DNA of 64,000 bases from Neurospora tetrasperma FGSC 2508 (lineage: Eukaryota; Ascomycota; Sordariomycetes; Sordariales; Sordariaceae), in the NCBI RefSeq assembly GCF_000213175.1, contig NW_009799103.1:399295-463294 (forward strand), in the 5' to 3' direction. Shown piece after piece: positions 1 through 14,568 of the stretch (position 1 is its first letter; every line of letters starts with the position of its first letter). The position numbers and the translations under genes are program-made. Under the pieces are notes generated by a model. That model saw only the letters and a program-made list of their open reading frames with translations. It had not been told where the DNA came from and did no database searches.

Positions 1-1
1 C

Positions 2-1270
2 CTCAGTCATGCCCCCCTCTCCGCATCACCGCCGCCCTTCCAGGCCGTGTCGTACATCTGGGGCAACCCGAACCCCGACGAGCCCCTTCCTACGATCCAT
101 CCCGACTACTTCCCCATGACTGTCGCGCCCAGCCTTTATTTGATCGTGCAGGAAGTGGTGCTGGCTTGGAAAGGGGTGGTTTCGTGCGGGAGCGGTGAGG
201 GGGTGGTAATGGGCTGGGAGGATATTCGGGATGCGCTGCAGTTGCTCGAGTGGATGATCCTTTCTTCGAATATTGATCCCAAGTATCGGCGGCTGCACGA
301 GTTCCTGGGGGGCATCATGTCCAGTGTTGTGCGTCTCGAGGAGACCCTAAATGCCTACAGGCTCATTCTGCGTAAAGGGAAGGATTACTCGGAGAAGACA
401 ACGCTCAGCACAGTCCTCACGCACCTCGCCACAGCTATAATACAAGAATATGGCCCGAAGGTGCTATGCTATCATCGGGAGACTGCTCGTTGGGCCCACG
501 AGGGACTTCCCTCGGCACCTGGAAAACCGACCATCGGTGCCACGGATAGACTTCATTGGCCTTTGCACAGAACGGCAGAGACTACAGTGGTTGGAGAGTG
601 GAAGCTCGCCCTCTTCTTGCAGAGGATAATGATGTCAACTGCGATCCGTATTGGTTCAGAGTTCACTAGTGTCCCAGGACAGGAGGATTACCGCAAAAAC
701 TCGGACCGTTCGTCTTCGGATGTTCGCATCTTAAGCATGTTTGAGGCAAGGCACTCTACGCAATCGAGCCTGGTAAAGCCCACTCATTGCACTCAGAGTC
801 TGGTGAAAGCCGAAGGTGAACGGACCAAGTTTCTGCGGTACCTGACCGCATATCGCGCATGGCTTGAAGAGACACTTAACTTGCCACACCACCCCTTTAT
901 TTTACACGCACCCGTTTTGACTTCAGACACCATCTCACTCCACCAAACACATATCACCTACTCGTCTCAGCTACAAGCAGAAGCGCCTCGCGCTCCCAGT
1001 CTTTCCCTGCCGGAACGCTCTGAGAAGTCGCAGCTGGAATCTCCAGGGAAAGAGTCTTCTAGCCCAGACGAGTGCACTGGAGTCGAGATGAAAGATCCAC
1101 CGTTTTGTGTGAAGATTCCCGACGAAGGAATGTTCGAAACATTCATGCGCATGAATATCAGTCGCGCCGTCAGTAATTTTGACAGTGCACCAAGCCTTCA
1201 GGGCATTGATCCTATCCATCGCCAACCTCATCATATCGTCAACCTGATTGCATCGCTAAAAGGTCTTTAA
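2..1270 (+). CDS. HET-like protein, 3' part only (gene runs off the left edge)
   Basis: The frame is open from base 2 to the TAA at 1268-1270 (about 422 residues visible), so the true start lies outside the window. The first visible residues end in AVSYIWG, which matches the opening motif of heterokaryon-incompatibility (HET) domains (consensus ALSYxWG). A stretch like the usual substrate-independent beta strand and helix follows (FPMTVAPSLYLIV). The next two HET motifs, WIDxxCINQ and RxWxxQE, are not visible, so the domain is either degenerate or very divergent. The rest is helical and serine-rich, with no domain I recognise. In fungi, HET domains trigger cell death after non-self recognition; that role here is inference from one motif. 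A nearby GTG could be mistaken for a start, but nothing supports it. No frame break or intron is seen in the visible part. Confidence 0.5.
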   Translation, partial: LSHAPLSASPPPFQAVSYIWGNPNPDEPLPTIHPDYFPMTVAPSLYLIVQEVVLAWKGVVSCGSGEGVVMGWEDIRDALQLLEWMILSSNIDPKYRRLHEFLGGIMSSVVRLEETLNAYRLILRKGKDYSEKTTLSTVLTHLATAIIQEYGPKVLCYHRETARWAHEGLPSAPGKPTIGATDRLHWPLHRTAETTVVGEWKLALFLQRIMMSTAIRIGSEFTSVPGQEDYRKNSDRSSSDVRILSMFEARHSTQSSLVKPTHCTQSLVKAEGERTKFLRYLTAYRAWLEETLNLPHHPFILHAPVLTSDTISLHQTHITYSSQLQAEAPRAPSLSLPERSEKSQLESPGKESSSPDECTGVEMKDPPFCVKIPDEGMFETFMRMNISRAVSNFDSAPSLQGIDPIHRQPHHIVNLIASLKGL

Positions 1271-1737
1271 ACATATGAGCCGCTACGACAATAAACTTAC
1301 ACTTTCCGGGTGTTGGGAGTTGTACAAAGGTGCTTCTACTACCTCTACTCGGCACATCCGAAACGGCTTTCGACCCTCTGGGTGCCATTTATCCCTTGGT
1401 CTTCCAAGGGTGCTGTTGACCAAGAAAGCAATTGTCTCTACTCAGTGCCGGCCGGACTGGAACGCGTGCAGGTTATTGAACCGTTTTGGGTTGGTACTGG
1501 CTCCCTTTGTTGATTGTTGTAAATACAGTTAGTGCGGACCACCCAACATCCTTTGTTGCTTCGACGCCTCGACACCGAAAGCGGATAGCAGGATACAAAG
1601 GATGTCTCCACCAGAACGATACCCATAAAGCTTCGTGAGCTCAACTCCAGGCAAATTCACAACTATTACTTGCTCCCGTAACCTTCTCCATTCGTCGCAA
1701 ATTCTAGTCCGAGGTAACGCAGAGCACCAACTTAAAC
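1271..1737. other. spacer between HET-like gene and pseudokinase gene
   Basis: About 470 bp holding the 3' end of the left gene and the promoter and leader of the right one. I see no TATA box close to the ATG at 1738 and no convincing gene. Confidence 0.5.
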
Positions 1738-3669
1738 ATGTCTGCAAGAAGAAGAAGAAGAGATGCTGCTGCATCACCAGAGCCACAGCGCCCGACCCAG
1801 GCCGGGGACATGTTTCACTGGTCCATCCTCTTTCCCGTCGCTCATTGGGATTTGGCCCCTCGAGAAGACAACGAATGGAACGACGGTGACATCGCTATCA
1901 ATCAAATCCAGAGCTACAAGTGGCTTCAGTCACGCGCGCGAAGCCTCGGTACAAGGGGATTCCTTCTCATCCAACAGCTTGCTCCACTCAACCGACTTCT
2001 ACTTGTCCACGACTTGTACACCGAGGAATTGGTCATCAACAAGCGCGTACGCAAGTACCTGCGGCGTTCCGACCTGGCGACCTTGTACCCCGAGCGGAAG
2101 GACATAAGACAACGCTTGCCACGGCGTTTGCAGATGTACGCCCACCCAATCCCTGGGGATATTCGTTTCGCTCGGATTAGTGGCGACCACCGCGACCCGC
2201 GTGTAGAGGTGCGCCTCCCGAATGAACCCTATTTCCAGAAATTGTACGCCTACGGATTTCCTCACGACCAGATGTATGGGCATCTGGACCATGGCATGGT
2301 TGAGAGAGATGGTAGGGCCACTGAGGAAGTCTACAACGCCTCTCTGTACTACGAATACCTGAACGGCGGCTCGCTCGAGCATGCAATCATGCGTATCAAC
2401 TGGGGAGAAGGTGAACGTGCCCGGTGCGTGGAGGAACCGTTCATCTGGCACCTCATTGAGCAGCTCTCCCGAGCCCTGCTCTATCTGCACTGGGGCGTTG
2501 AACGCCAGGGGAACGAACGCAACGAGGACGGAGAAAGGATACCCCGCAACTGGCAGCCAGTTTGCCACCGATGGTTGACCATGGACAACATCATGCTGCA
2601 TTGGCCGGAGTATGGGGAGGAAGGGTACGAAGAGAGCATGGATGGCCGACTTCCGCGCGTGGTGCTGACCAACTTTGATAATGCGGCAAGAAAAGGTGAA
2701 GAGCCTCACGACAATGGTATCATTCACTTTGGCCGTCTAACGTTACCCAAGGATCGCATTCTAGAGGCTAGATATGGCGTGAGCCCCAGGGATCGAGTCT
2801 GGCAAATGGAAGAGCCGGATACATGGCAGGATATCTATGCCATGGGAAAGCTGTTGCGACGAATCCTACTCGACAGACGTCGCCCAGGATTACATGACAT
2901 CCCAATGAGAGGCCAAAAGAACTGGTTCAATTCCGAGACTTACGACTTGGCGCCCTTTGCTCAAAGTCGAGGCGGTCCTTACTCTGATGAGCTCATCGAC
3001 GCGATCCGATGGTTTGAGAGCACAGGACCAGACGGTGAGGTTACCGAATGGAAGGGCAACGCTCGATTTACTGAAGACGAAAAGCCGGGTCGTTTGAACA
3101 GTGTGGCTGGCTTGGAGGACCAATTGCTAGAGGAAGCCGAGTCGCATGTCGAAACGTTCCGGGAGAATGAACCTCCCGTTGCTGCAAATCAGATCAGCAT
3201 CGCAACGGTCCGACCGCCAGATCTGAGGCACTACCACATGCCGTTCCGGACCAGACGAATCCGGGAAAAGGATGCGGAGAATGAGATGCAAGTAATGATG
3301 GAGTCGCTGAATGGGCCGGCATACAAGGTCGTGGTCGAGTACGGTCACGAGCATGAGAACGCTCGTCTGGCGAAAACGGATAAGATGAGGGAATTGGAGG
3401 AGAAGCGTGCAGCAGAGGAGAGGGAGATAGACCGACGAGCGGAAAATATGTTCCGGACAGTCCCGGATTCTCTGCTGGGGAAGGAAGTGCAAGAGGAAGA
3501 GAGAAAAGATTACAGGGAACGGTTGAGGAAGCGGAAGGATCGAGAATTCCGTGATGAGACGATGAGATTGGTTGGTAAGAAGATCAAGAAGGCTAGGAAA
3601 CGGCGTGAAAGGAAGGAGAGGCAGCAGGAAGAGGGGGAAGCTGCGGATGGTGGTGAGTGGGAAGGATGA
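1738..3669 (+). CDS. predicted pseudokinase (protein-kinase-like fold, catalytic residues lost)
   Basis: Single exon, 643 residues, starting at the first ATG of the open frame. The middle (about residues 70-400) reads as a kinase fold. A beta3-like LVINK has its lysine near residue 102. Hinge and alphaE-like segments follow (YYEYLNGGSLEHA, then a helix ending ALLYLHWG). The catalytic loop reads CHRWLTMDN (277-284): the HRD aspartate is Trp, while the later Asn is kept. DFG is replaced by NFD (312-314). An alphaF-like DIYAMGKLLRRIL comes after. No glycine-rich loop is evident. These losses predict no normal phosphotransfer, so a scaffold or regulatory role is inferred. The C-terminal 110 residues are a charged Arg/Lys/Glu coiled-coil-like tail that may bind nucleic acid or enter the nucleus. 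Fungal genomes carry many such divergent kinase-like proteins, and its partner is unknown. Confidence 0.7.
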   Translation: MSARRRRRDAAASPEPQRPTQAGDMFHWSILFPVAHWDLAPREDNEWNDGDIAINQIQSYKWLQSRARSLGTRGFLLIQQLAPLNRLLLVHDLYTEELVINKRVRKYLRRSDLATLYPERKDIRQRLPRRLQMYAHPIPGDIRFARISGDHRDPRVEVRLPNEPYFQKLYAYGFPHDQMYGHLDHGMVERDGRATEEVYNASLYYEYLNGGSLEHAIMRINWGEGERARCVEEPFIWHLIEQLSRALLYLHWGVERQGNERNEDGERIPRNWQPVCHRWLTMDNIMLHWPEYGEEGYEESMDGRLPRVVLTNFDNAARKGEEPHDNGIIHFGRLTLPKDRILEARYGVSPRDRVWQMEEPDTWQDIYAMGKLLRRILLDRRRPGLHDIPMRGQKNWFNSETYDLAPFAQSRGGPYSDELIDAIRWFESTGPDGEVTEWKGNARFTEDEKPGRLNSVAGLEDQLLEEAESHVETFRENEPPVAANQISIATVRPPDLRHYHMPFRTRRIREKDAENEMQVMMESLNGPAYKVVVEYGHEHENARLAKTDKMRELEEKRAAEEREIDRRAENMFRTVPDSLLGKEVQEEERKDYRERLRKRKDREFRDETMRLVGKKIKKARKRRERKERQQEEGEAADGGEWEG

Positions 3670-5711
3670 AGGGCAAGGTGTTTATTCCAGTTCGTCAAGT
3701 CAATCAATCACAGGGCTCAGAGGAAATGTGTCGAAAGAGGCCGGCACACTTGTGCTGCCAAAGAGTCCAAGAACCGAAAAAGACCAGACATAAAAAACTA
3801 CGCCGGAAATTCGAAGCTCCTTTATAAAACAAAACCCTTTCTTTCTTTCTTTTTTTCCCCCCCCCCCTCTCTCTCTGTTTTTCATGCCTCTGACCCATTC
3901 CGGACGTACTGTTGTCGCCATGTCGTGAGTGTTTACTTGGCTGACACACCCATTCAGCGAGTGGGGTCGCGATGGTGCCATACTCCAGGGGGTTGACGAA
4001 CAGCCCCCAAGACCGTACATCACTGGCGAAGCTCCCACACAGAACGGGAAACTATTTGATTGCACCATCCACCACCATGGCTCGCCATTCGTAGTTTATA
4101 TCTTGGTCAGGAAACGAGAACTAAACAGCTTACGACAACGTGGGCGTAACTCGCATGCCAACCAAAGCTTGTTGTGAATGGGCGGGAAGGAGCGGGCGGG
4201 TTCGCGTTCGAGCTTGCGTTTTGTTTTTAACAAGCTTCGTCAAGAGTCGCATGGCGAAGTCGTTTGGTAGTTGCTTGTTCGATATTGGCATTCTTTTACG
4301 TCTCATGAAGATGGACGGGAGGTACCTGACTCCTATCGCCAGTGTTGCCTCTTCACTCTCGTTTCGTTGTGGATAACAACAGCACCCTCCCATCTCATCT
4401 AACGATGATTAAACCAACAAACAGACTGCAGTCTACCTAGGTAGTCTAGAACATATAGCCCCAGACTCACCGTCATCTAGCACCTCTCCCAAAGAAAGAG
4501 CCATCCCCAGACTAGAGGTACCTACCTGCCTACCTACCTTAGCTACATATCGACTGGGATGCGGGATGCGTGCGGGATCTCTAGACCAATTCCCCTATAG
4601 TCTATTCACTCCGAGCCCAACGAAGTCGTCTCATCCCGGAAAGGAATCACGACATAGATAGCTAGGTAGCTAGCTGTTTCTCGCTTCTCACTTCCACTTC
4701 CACTTCCACTTCCACTCGGACACTCTCCTCGTCTATCCAGAACCCGGACAGGGCATACAGATAGTCAGCAGCGGGATACGTACCTCTACCGTTGACCATT
4801 GACCATTGACCATTGATCAATCTCTTCCAAGGTGATTGCCAACACCAATGTCCGTGTCATGTACCGGTATGCGGTAGTGGTTTCCCGGGTTCGGGTCGGT
4901 TGTTGACACGGCTGCCCACCCCACGCTTTTCTCACTTGCGCTTTTCTTCTCCTGCTCCCGTTCCCCTGTCGCTCGGGGAGTTTATGTAGGTCAGCGTTAT
5001 CAAGTAACGTCAACGGTAGTCCACAGATAGGGCAAAGAAAAGTGGCGAACGGGCGGCCCGAGAGTTGCTGTTCCTAGTGCCTACCCATCCCCATCTTGTT
5101 TCCCCAAGTGAACTCTGCGAGCGATAACCCGCCAACCCAACAACCGGGCTGATAAGTAAGTAAGTAAGTAGGTAGGTAGCCATCACGCAATCAAGGTAGG
5201 ATATTTCCTGCATACTTCAATCCATGTTAGTTAGTGCTTTCTTTGCTCCCTTCTCAATGGTGGTGGGAGCCGGGACGGGAATGAGACGGAAGCACCAAGT
5301 AACTTGCTTGCTTGCCCCTGGACTGTATATAAGGCATCTCCTGTCATCATCAAAGTAACTTGTTTTCAAGTACCTACCTGTCCGTATTTTCCTACCTAGG
5401 AAAAATATAGTCATTTCGTTTCCCGGCCGTCTTGTTGCGTGAGCCATTGGCGTCTCATCTTCGACACATCTTTCTCGACAGTTGAGCCAGCCTTACTTTA
5501 GGTTAACTCGTCAACCAGCCTGTCGGTACCTCTCATCTCATCTCATCCCGTCTCATCTCAGGGTCCTGCCAGTCTTTGCAGTCCGATCTGTAAGAGATCC
5601 GTCGGGTTCGAAACTTTGTGCTTCCGCGGTAGAGGTAGCCTCTCATCTGATCTCACCTACCCCCAACCATAGCGACACCACACGACCAGACATCCAACCG
5701 ATTCGACAGCC
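3670..5711. other. 2-kb spacer rich in short tandem repeats; promoter of the MFS gene
   Basis: No gene seen. It holds a long pyrimidine/C tract (3836-3877), TACCT-type words (4431-4545), a CTTCCA hexamer array (4690-4716), a TTGACCA heptamer array (4792-4817), a GTAA/GTAG array (5154-5180) and TCTCA-type repeats (5530-5562). These are simple-sequence features of Neurospora-like spacers. The right part is the promoter and leader of the transporter gene. Confidence 0.6.
5325..5332 (+). promoter_or_regulatory. candidate TATA box of the MFS gene
   Basis: TATATAAG lies about 385 bp before the ATG at 5712, so the transcript would have a leader of roughly 350 nt. Sequence match only. Confidence 0.35.
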
Positions 5712-7800
5712 ATGTCACAACCACAACAACAACCACTACCACCACCCTACCCAGGCTCTGGCTCAGGCGGGAGCTCCAGTTCCCCCAATTCCGACTCCCC
5801 CATCTCCTCCACCTCTTCCGCCCTCCCAACCCCCACCGACGAAAAGAAGCCCTCATCCTACGGCACCGTGATCCCCCCCTCCCCCTCCCCCGACACCAAG
5901 AACCTCAACTTCTCCTCCTCCTCATCAACAGACCTCTCCGAATCCTCCGAATACGCCGACCTCACACGAAACCCCTTTCTGGACCCCGTCGTCGCCGCGC
6001 ACTGGCGCAAAGTCTACGAAGAAGCCGACTACGAGTGCCGCGCGGTGTTCGACCCGAGCGTAACCTGGAGCGAAGAAGAAGAGAAAGCAATCATTCGCAA
6101 GATTGATTTCCGGGCGTGTGCGTGGGCGATAGTCATGTTTTTTGCGTTGCAGGTCGATCGGGGGAATTTGAGCCAGGCGTTGGCGGATGGGATGTTGGAT
6201 GATTTGGGGTTGGATACGAATGGTGAGTTCCCGTCATCTGTGCTATATTTGGGGGTGGGTTGGGAACAAGAAAAAAGAGAGAAAGGAGAAGAAAGAAAGC
6301 AAAAAAAAAGAGAAAGGAATAAGAAAAGGAGGGGGGAAGGAGAGGGAGAGGGAGAGGATAAAGATGAGGCTAACTGAACATGACAGATTATAACTACGGC
6401 AACGTCATTTTCCTGGTGTCGTTCCTATGCGCTGAACTGCCGTCTCAGTTGCTGTCGAAGAAGCTTGGTCCGGATCGCTGGATCCCGATTCAGATTGTGT
6501 TGTGGTCTGTCGTTGCGATTTCGCAGTGCTCCTTGAATGGAAGGGGCAGTTTCTTCGCTACGCGGTGTTTGTTGGGTCTTATCGAGGTTCGTCGTCTTAC
6601 CTGCAGTGACCTTCCCCGTCCACATTTAAGGAGGCCAACAAGAACTGACACAATCTCCAGGGCGGCTTCATCCCCGACATTGTCCTCTGGCTCTCCTACT
6701 TCTACACCTCGCGCGAGCTTCCCATCCGCCTCTCCTACTTCTGGACCACCCTTTCCACCACCTCCATCATCACCAGTCTCATGGCCTTTGGCCTCCTGCA
6801 CATGCGCGGCATCAACGGCTGGGCGGGCTGGCAATGGATGTTCCTGGTCGAAGGGCTCATCACGCTCTGCATCGGCCTGGCCTCCTTCTTCATGATGCCT
6901 GCCTCGGCCGTGCAGACCAAGACGTGGTTTCGCCCCAACGGGTGGTTCACGGACCGCGAAGTCTCCATTGTTGTTAACCGCGTGCTGAGAGATGATCCGT
7001 CCAAGGGCGATATGCATAACCGTGAGGCCATTACGCCCAAGAGGCTGTGGGAGACTCTGAAGGATTACGATCTCTGGCCGCTGTATGCGATTGGGCTGGT
7101 GGCGTATATTCCGCAAACGCCGGTAAACTATTATTTGACTTTGACGCTGAGGAGGCTGGGGTTTAGCGCTTTCAATACGAATCTGCTGGTTATTCCATCG
7201 GTGAGTTTATCCCTGTCATGTTCCTTGGGGAATGCCAAATGCTGACATGACGGGAAAACACAGTCCGTCGTCCACATCATCACCCTCCTCCTCCTCACCC
7301 GGCTCTCCGACATTCTCAAGGAGCGAACCTTTGTGGCCATGCTTCAATGCCTCTGGACACTCCCCTGCATCCTGGCGCTCAGGTTCTGGCCCGGTCTGAT
7401 CGAAAACGCCTGGGGGACGTATGCGCTCATGTCCGTCCTCCTGTCGTATCCTTACTGCCACGCCATCCTCGTAGCCTGGACGTCCAAAAACGCCAACAAT
7501 GTCGGGGCCCGCAGCGTCTCGGCGGCGCTGTACAACATGTCGGTCCAACTAGGCAACGTGGTGGCTAATTTCATCTACCTGGACTACGATAAGCCGTATT
7601 ACCATGATGGCAACACCAAGCTAGTGGTGATTAATTTCCTGGCGATTGGCGTCTTCTTGTTCACCAAGGCGTACTATGTGTGGAGGAATAAGCAGAAAGA
7701 TAAGGTGTGGAATGGGCTGACGGAGGAGCAGAAGGCCGAGTATATCAAGACGACCAAGGTGCAAGGGAGTCGGAGGTTGGATTTCAGGTTTGCGCATTGA
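5712..7800 (+). CDS. MFS transporter, anion:cation symporter family (Dal5/Soa1-like)
   Basis: Four exons: 5712-6222, 6387-6586, 6661-7200 and 7264-7800, giving 595 residues. Introns of 164, 74 and 63 bp end in CAG and have CTAAC or CTGAC branch sites. Splicing restores the family motif DLGLDTNDYNYGN across the first junction and GLIEGGFIPD across the second. After a Ser/Pro-rich cytosolic N-terminus, the typical run [18 protein letters not shown] opens the transport domain. [19 protein letters not shown], the TM2-TM3 loop, is diagnostic of fungal allantoate/sulfonate-type permeases. About 12 membrane helices are expected, placing it in the plasma membrane. The substrate cannot be told from sequence: relatives carry allantoate, nicotinate, pantothenate, biotin or sulfonates, and I weakly favour a Soa1/YIL166C-like sulfur compound carrier. 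Neighbours give no pathway hint. Confidence 0.9.
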
Positions 7801-9040
7801 GGTCGTTGTGTTGTGTTGGGGAACATGGCGAGGGAAGGGGAAAGAAAGAGTAGAGAGGGTTAGGGTGTAAGCTGTTACCATTACAGGTTATCATCAGTGC
7901 CTGCCGGGAGGGCCGGTTGCCGGAAGCTGCCGGGAAAATCCATAGTTCATGACGTAATGTAAACAATCGTGGCCTGTCAAAGTTCTGAAACCAAACAGAA
8001 GGAGCTTCCCGAGGTTGCACAATGCACGTAGACCATCCGCGGTACATGATTGTTTCACCAGTCGGAATCGGTAGTGATACGAGGGACGGGGTATATTTTA
8101 GTGTTTGTACAGCGGTACAAGCCGAGGTTTAAGATCTTGCATAAAACTCGTGTTGTGGTGTGCTTAGAAATCAGAATGGAGAAGCGGACGGGCAGGGGAA
8201 ATTCGTTGGTGAAACGGACGGTGAAGAGACAAGCTTAAATGCCCCCCCCCCCCCGGAGATGCCTCGGTACTTGGCGACATCCCAGGGCAGCGGAAAGGGC
8301 GGCCCCCCCGCGCGCGGGGCTCCTTCCGCCGATTGAGTTCTCACTTCAGTTCTCGGCGATTGCGATTGGCGATAAGATAGGTACCTTTACAGTGCAAGCT
8401 GGAAGCTCCGAGAGCTCCAAAAAACCAATTGAACAGCGAGAGAGCAGCTTTGAGATGTCAATTGGGACTCGGAACACAGACCACTCCTTGCTATGATTGG
8501 ATTGCTTGGAAATACAGGTCATGACGATACCTCTAGCAGCTTATCAAGCCAACTGAATTGCCTGAACAATAGGTGAATGGCGCAATTGCTGGGCAACCAT
8601 CACCCACAGCATCACCACAACAATACAACACAACAAACAACACCGCTTGACTACAAGTAGGTAGTATTTACACCCATGAAACAGCCTCCTTTACGGCGGT
8701 GTCTGAGTGCATCATGATCCGAGGCAAAGGGGACCAAATCCCAGGAAGCAGCCCACAGGGGCGGATCGTACACTAGGCCGTGGCCTCTGGAAAGTCTCCG
8801 AATCGATTGCCCCACGTCACCATTTCTTCATGATTCTAATCGTCTCATCGAAAACGTGCTTTATCAGCAAAACTGTCTCCAGTCGATCCGAGCAATGTCC
8901 CCACTGTTGACGCTGTCCACCGTGTGTTCGGACCCTTCTTGCTCTTGTTGATATAAATCCCATGGTCCAGTCTGTTTGTTGTCTGTTCGTCGCCCTTTTC
9001 AAAACCACCCCGACAAAAATCACACCCACAACACATCAAA
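7801..9040. other. spacer between MFS and MDR oxidoreductase genes
   Basis: 1.2 kb with no supported gene. It has a C-run at 8240-8253, a G/C-rich patch near 8300-8325 and an AT-richer right half that serves as promoter of the next gene. Confidence 0.55.
8951..8958 (+). promoter_or_regulatory. candidate TATA box of the MDR reductase gene
   Basis: ATATAAAT lies 83-90 bp before the ATG at 9041, good spacing for a short-leader, strongly expressed gene. It is followed by a CA-rich leader running to the start codon. Confidence 0.5.
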
Positions 9041-10199
9041 ATGGCTCCCACCCACAACAAGACTCTCGTCTTCAAGAAGATCCCCGAGGGATACCCCGTC
9101 CCCGGTGAGCACATCGTCGTCGAGGACCGTGGCTTCGACCCCGATGCCGCTCCTCCCCCGGGCGGTATGACCGTCTCCATCCTCTGGGCCTCCTTCGACC
9201 CCTACCAGCGCGGCCGCATGCGTGACGCCAGCATCAAGTCCTACGCTCCCGCTTACCAGCTCGGCGGCCCCGTCACCAACGACACCGTCGCCAAGGTCCT
9301 CAAGTCCGACAACCCCGACTACCAGCCCGGTGACCTCGTTATTGCCCACCTGCCCATTGCCGAGTATGCCGCCCTCACCAAGACCGAGGTCGGCTCCGTC
9401 ATGGGCGGCATCGTCGGCCAGGTTGTCCAGACCAAGATCGACAACAAGTACGGCTTCAAGGACCTCGGCCTCTTCCTCGGTCCCCTCGGCATGCCCGGTC
9501 TGACCGCTTGGTCGTCGTACAAGGAGATTGGCCAGCCCAAGGCCGGCGAGACCATCTTCATCAGCAGTGCTGCCGGTGCTGTCGGCCAGGTCGTTGGCCA
9601 GATCGCCAAGCGCGAGGGCTTGAAGGTTATCGGCTCCGTCGGCGCCGACGAGAAGCTCGACTTCATCATCAACGAGCTCGGCTTCGATGGTGGCTTCAAC
9701 TACAAGAAGGAGAAGCCGCTCGATGCCCTCAAGAGGTTGGCTCCTCAGGGTATTGACATTTACTACGAGAACGTCGGTGGTGAGCACCTTGACGCTGCCC
9801 TCGAGTGCCTCAACACGTTTGGTCGCATTGTCGCTTGCGGCATGGTGAGTTTTCTTTTTCTTCGTTTCCCCCTGCTTCCTTATTTCACTTGTACTAACCG
9901 CAATTATCACCCAGATCTCCCAGTACAACGTCAAGCCCGAAGAGGCCTACGGCGTCAAGAACCTCATCCAGGTGGTCGCCAAGCGCCTCACGATGCGCGG
10001 CTTCATCGTCTTCGACAAGGACTTTGGCCCCAAGTACGCCAAGGAGCACCAGGAGCAGCTCTCCAAGTGGATCGCCGAGGGCTCCGTCAAGTTCAAGCTC
10101 CACATCACCGAGGGCATCGACAACGCCCCCAAGGGTCTTGTCGGTATCTTCAAGGGCGAGAACTTTGGCAAGGCTGTCCTTCACATCAAGGATGAGTAA
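9041..10199 (+). CDS. NADPH-dependent MDR reductase (prostaglandin/leukotriene B4 reductase and curcumin reductase type)
   Basis: Two exons, 9041-9844 and 9915-10199, with a 70-bp GTGAGT...CAG intron; 362 residues, close to the family's usual 340-350. The N-terminal catalytic half contains the hallmark ASFDPYQRGRM. A Rossmann half begins with SSAAGAVGQVVGQIAK (about residue 174), the NADPH-binding glycine motif, and continues to YYENVGGEHLDAAL and a GxxxxGRIVACGM segment, all typical of the PTGR1/CurA branch of medium-chain dehydrogenases. Zinc-binding cysteines are absent, so annotation as a zinc alcohol dehydrogenase would be wrong. Relatives reduce the double bond of alpha,beta-unsaturated ketones and aldehydes; the natural substrate here is unknown. 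Codon use is extremely C-ending, which in such fungi marks high expression. Probably cytosolic. Confidence 0.88.
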
Positions 10200-14237
<4,038 letters not shown>

Positions 14238-14568
14238 AGGAGGAGCGCGGAGAAGAGACCTGGGCCCGGAATCAGATCACCCGGGAGTTACGTCATACGG
14301 CATGGGTGCACAGGCCACCCGGAGCCGGAAATATGGGGCGTGTTCGGATCCGAGATGCCGTGGATGCACCTCGCTCGCTTCGCTTGCAGTTAGCCCGTTG
14401 AGCATTATGTAGAAGCCTGTACGAAGTCATGAATAATGTCAAATTAAGCAATGTTATAACACCATGGTCCCAGGATTTCGAGATGTCTGTCAGCCACTGC
14501 GTTCCCCCCGCTTCAATGGCATGACCGAACTTGAATACTCCGGAGTTCAAGACCTTTAATTCCCACCC
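14238..14568. other. shared 3' region of two convergent genes
   Basis: About 330 bp between convergent stop codons at 14237 and 14569. It must hold both 3' ends; no gene seen. Confidence 0.6.

Noticed and set aside
1999-2727. Minus-strand ORF (242 codons) inside the pseudokinase gene
   Set aside because: It has no recognisable motif and lies within a well-supported plus-strand gene.
9020-9934. Long minus-strand ORF (304 codons) opposite the MDR reductase
   Set aside because: It is the mirror of a C-ending, highly biased plus-strand gene; the Val/Leu/Asp-rich translation is a known artefact of such bias.
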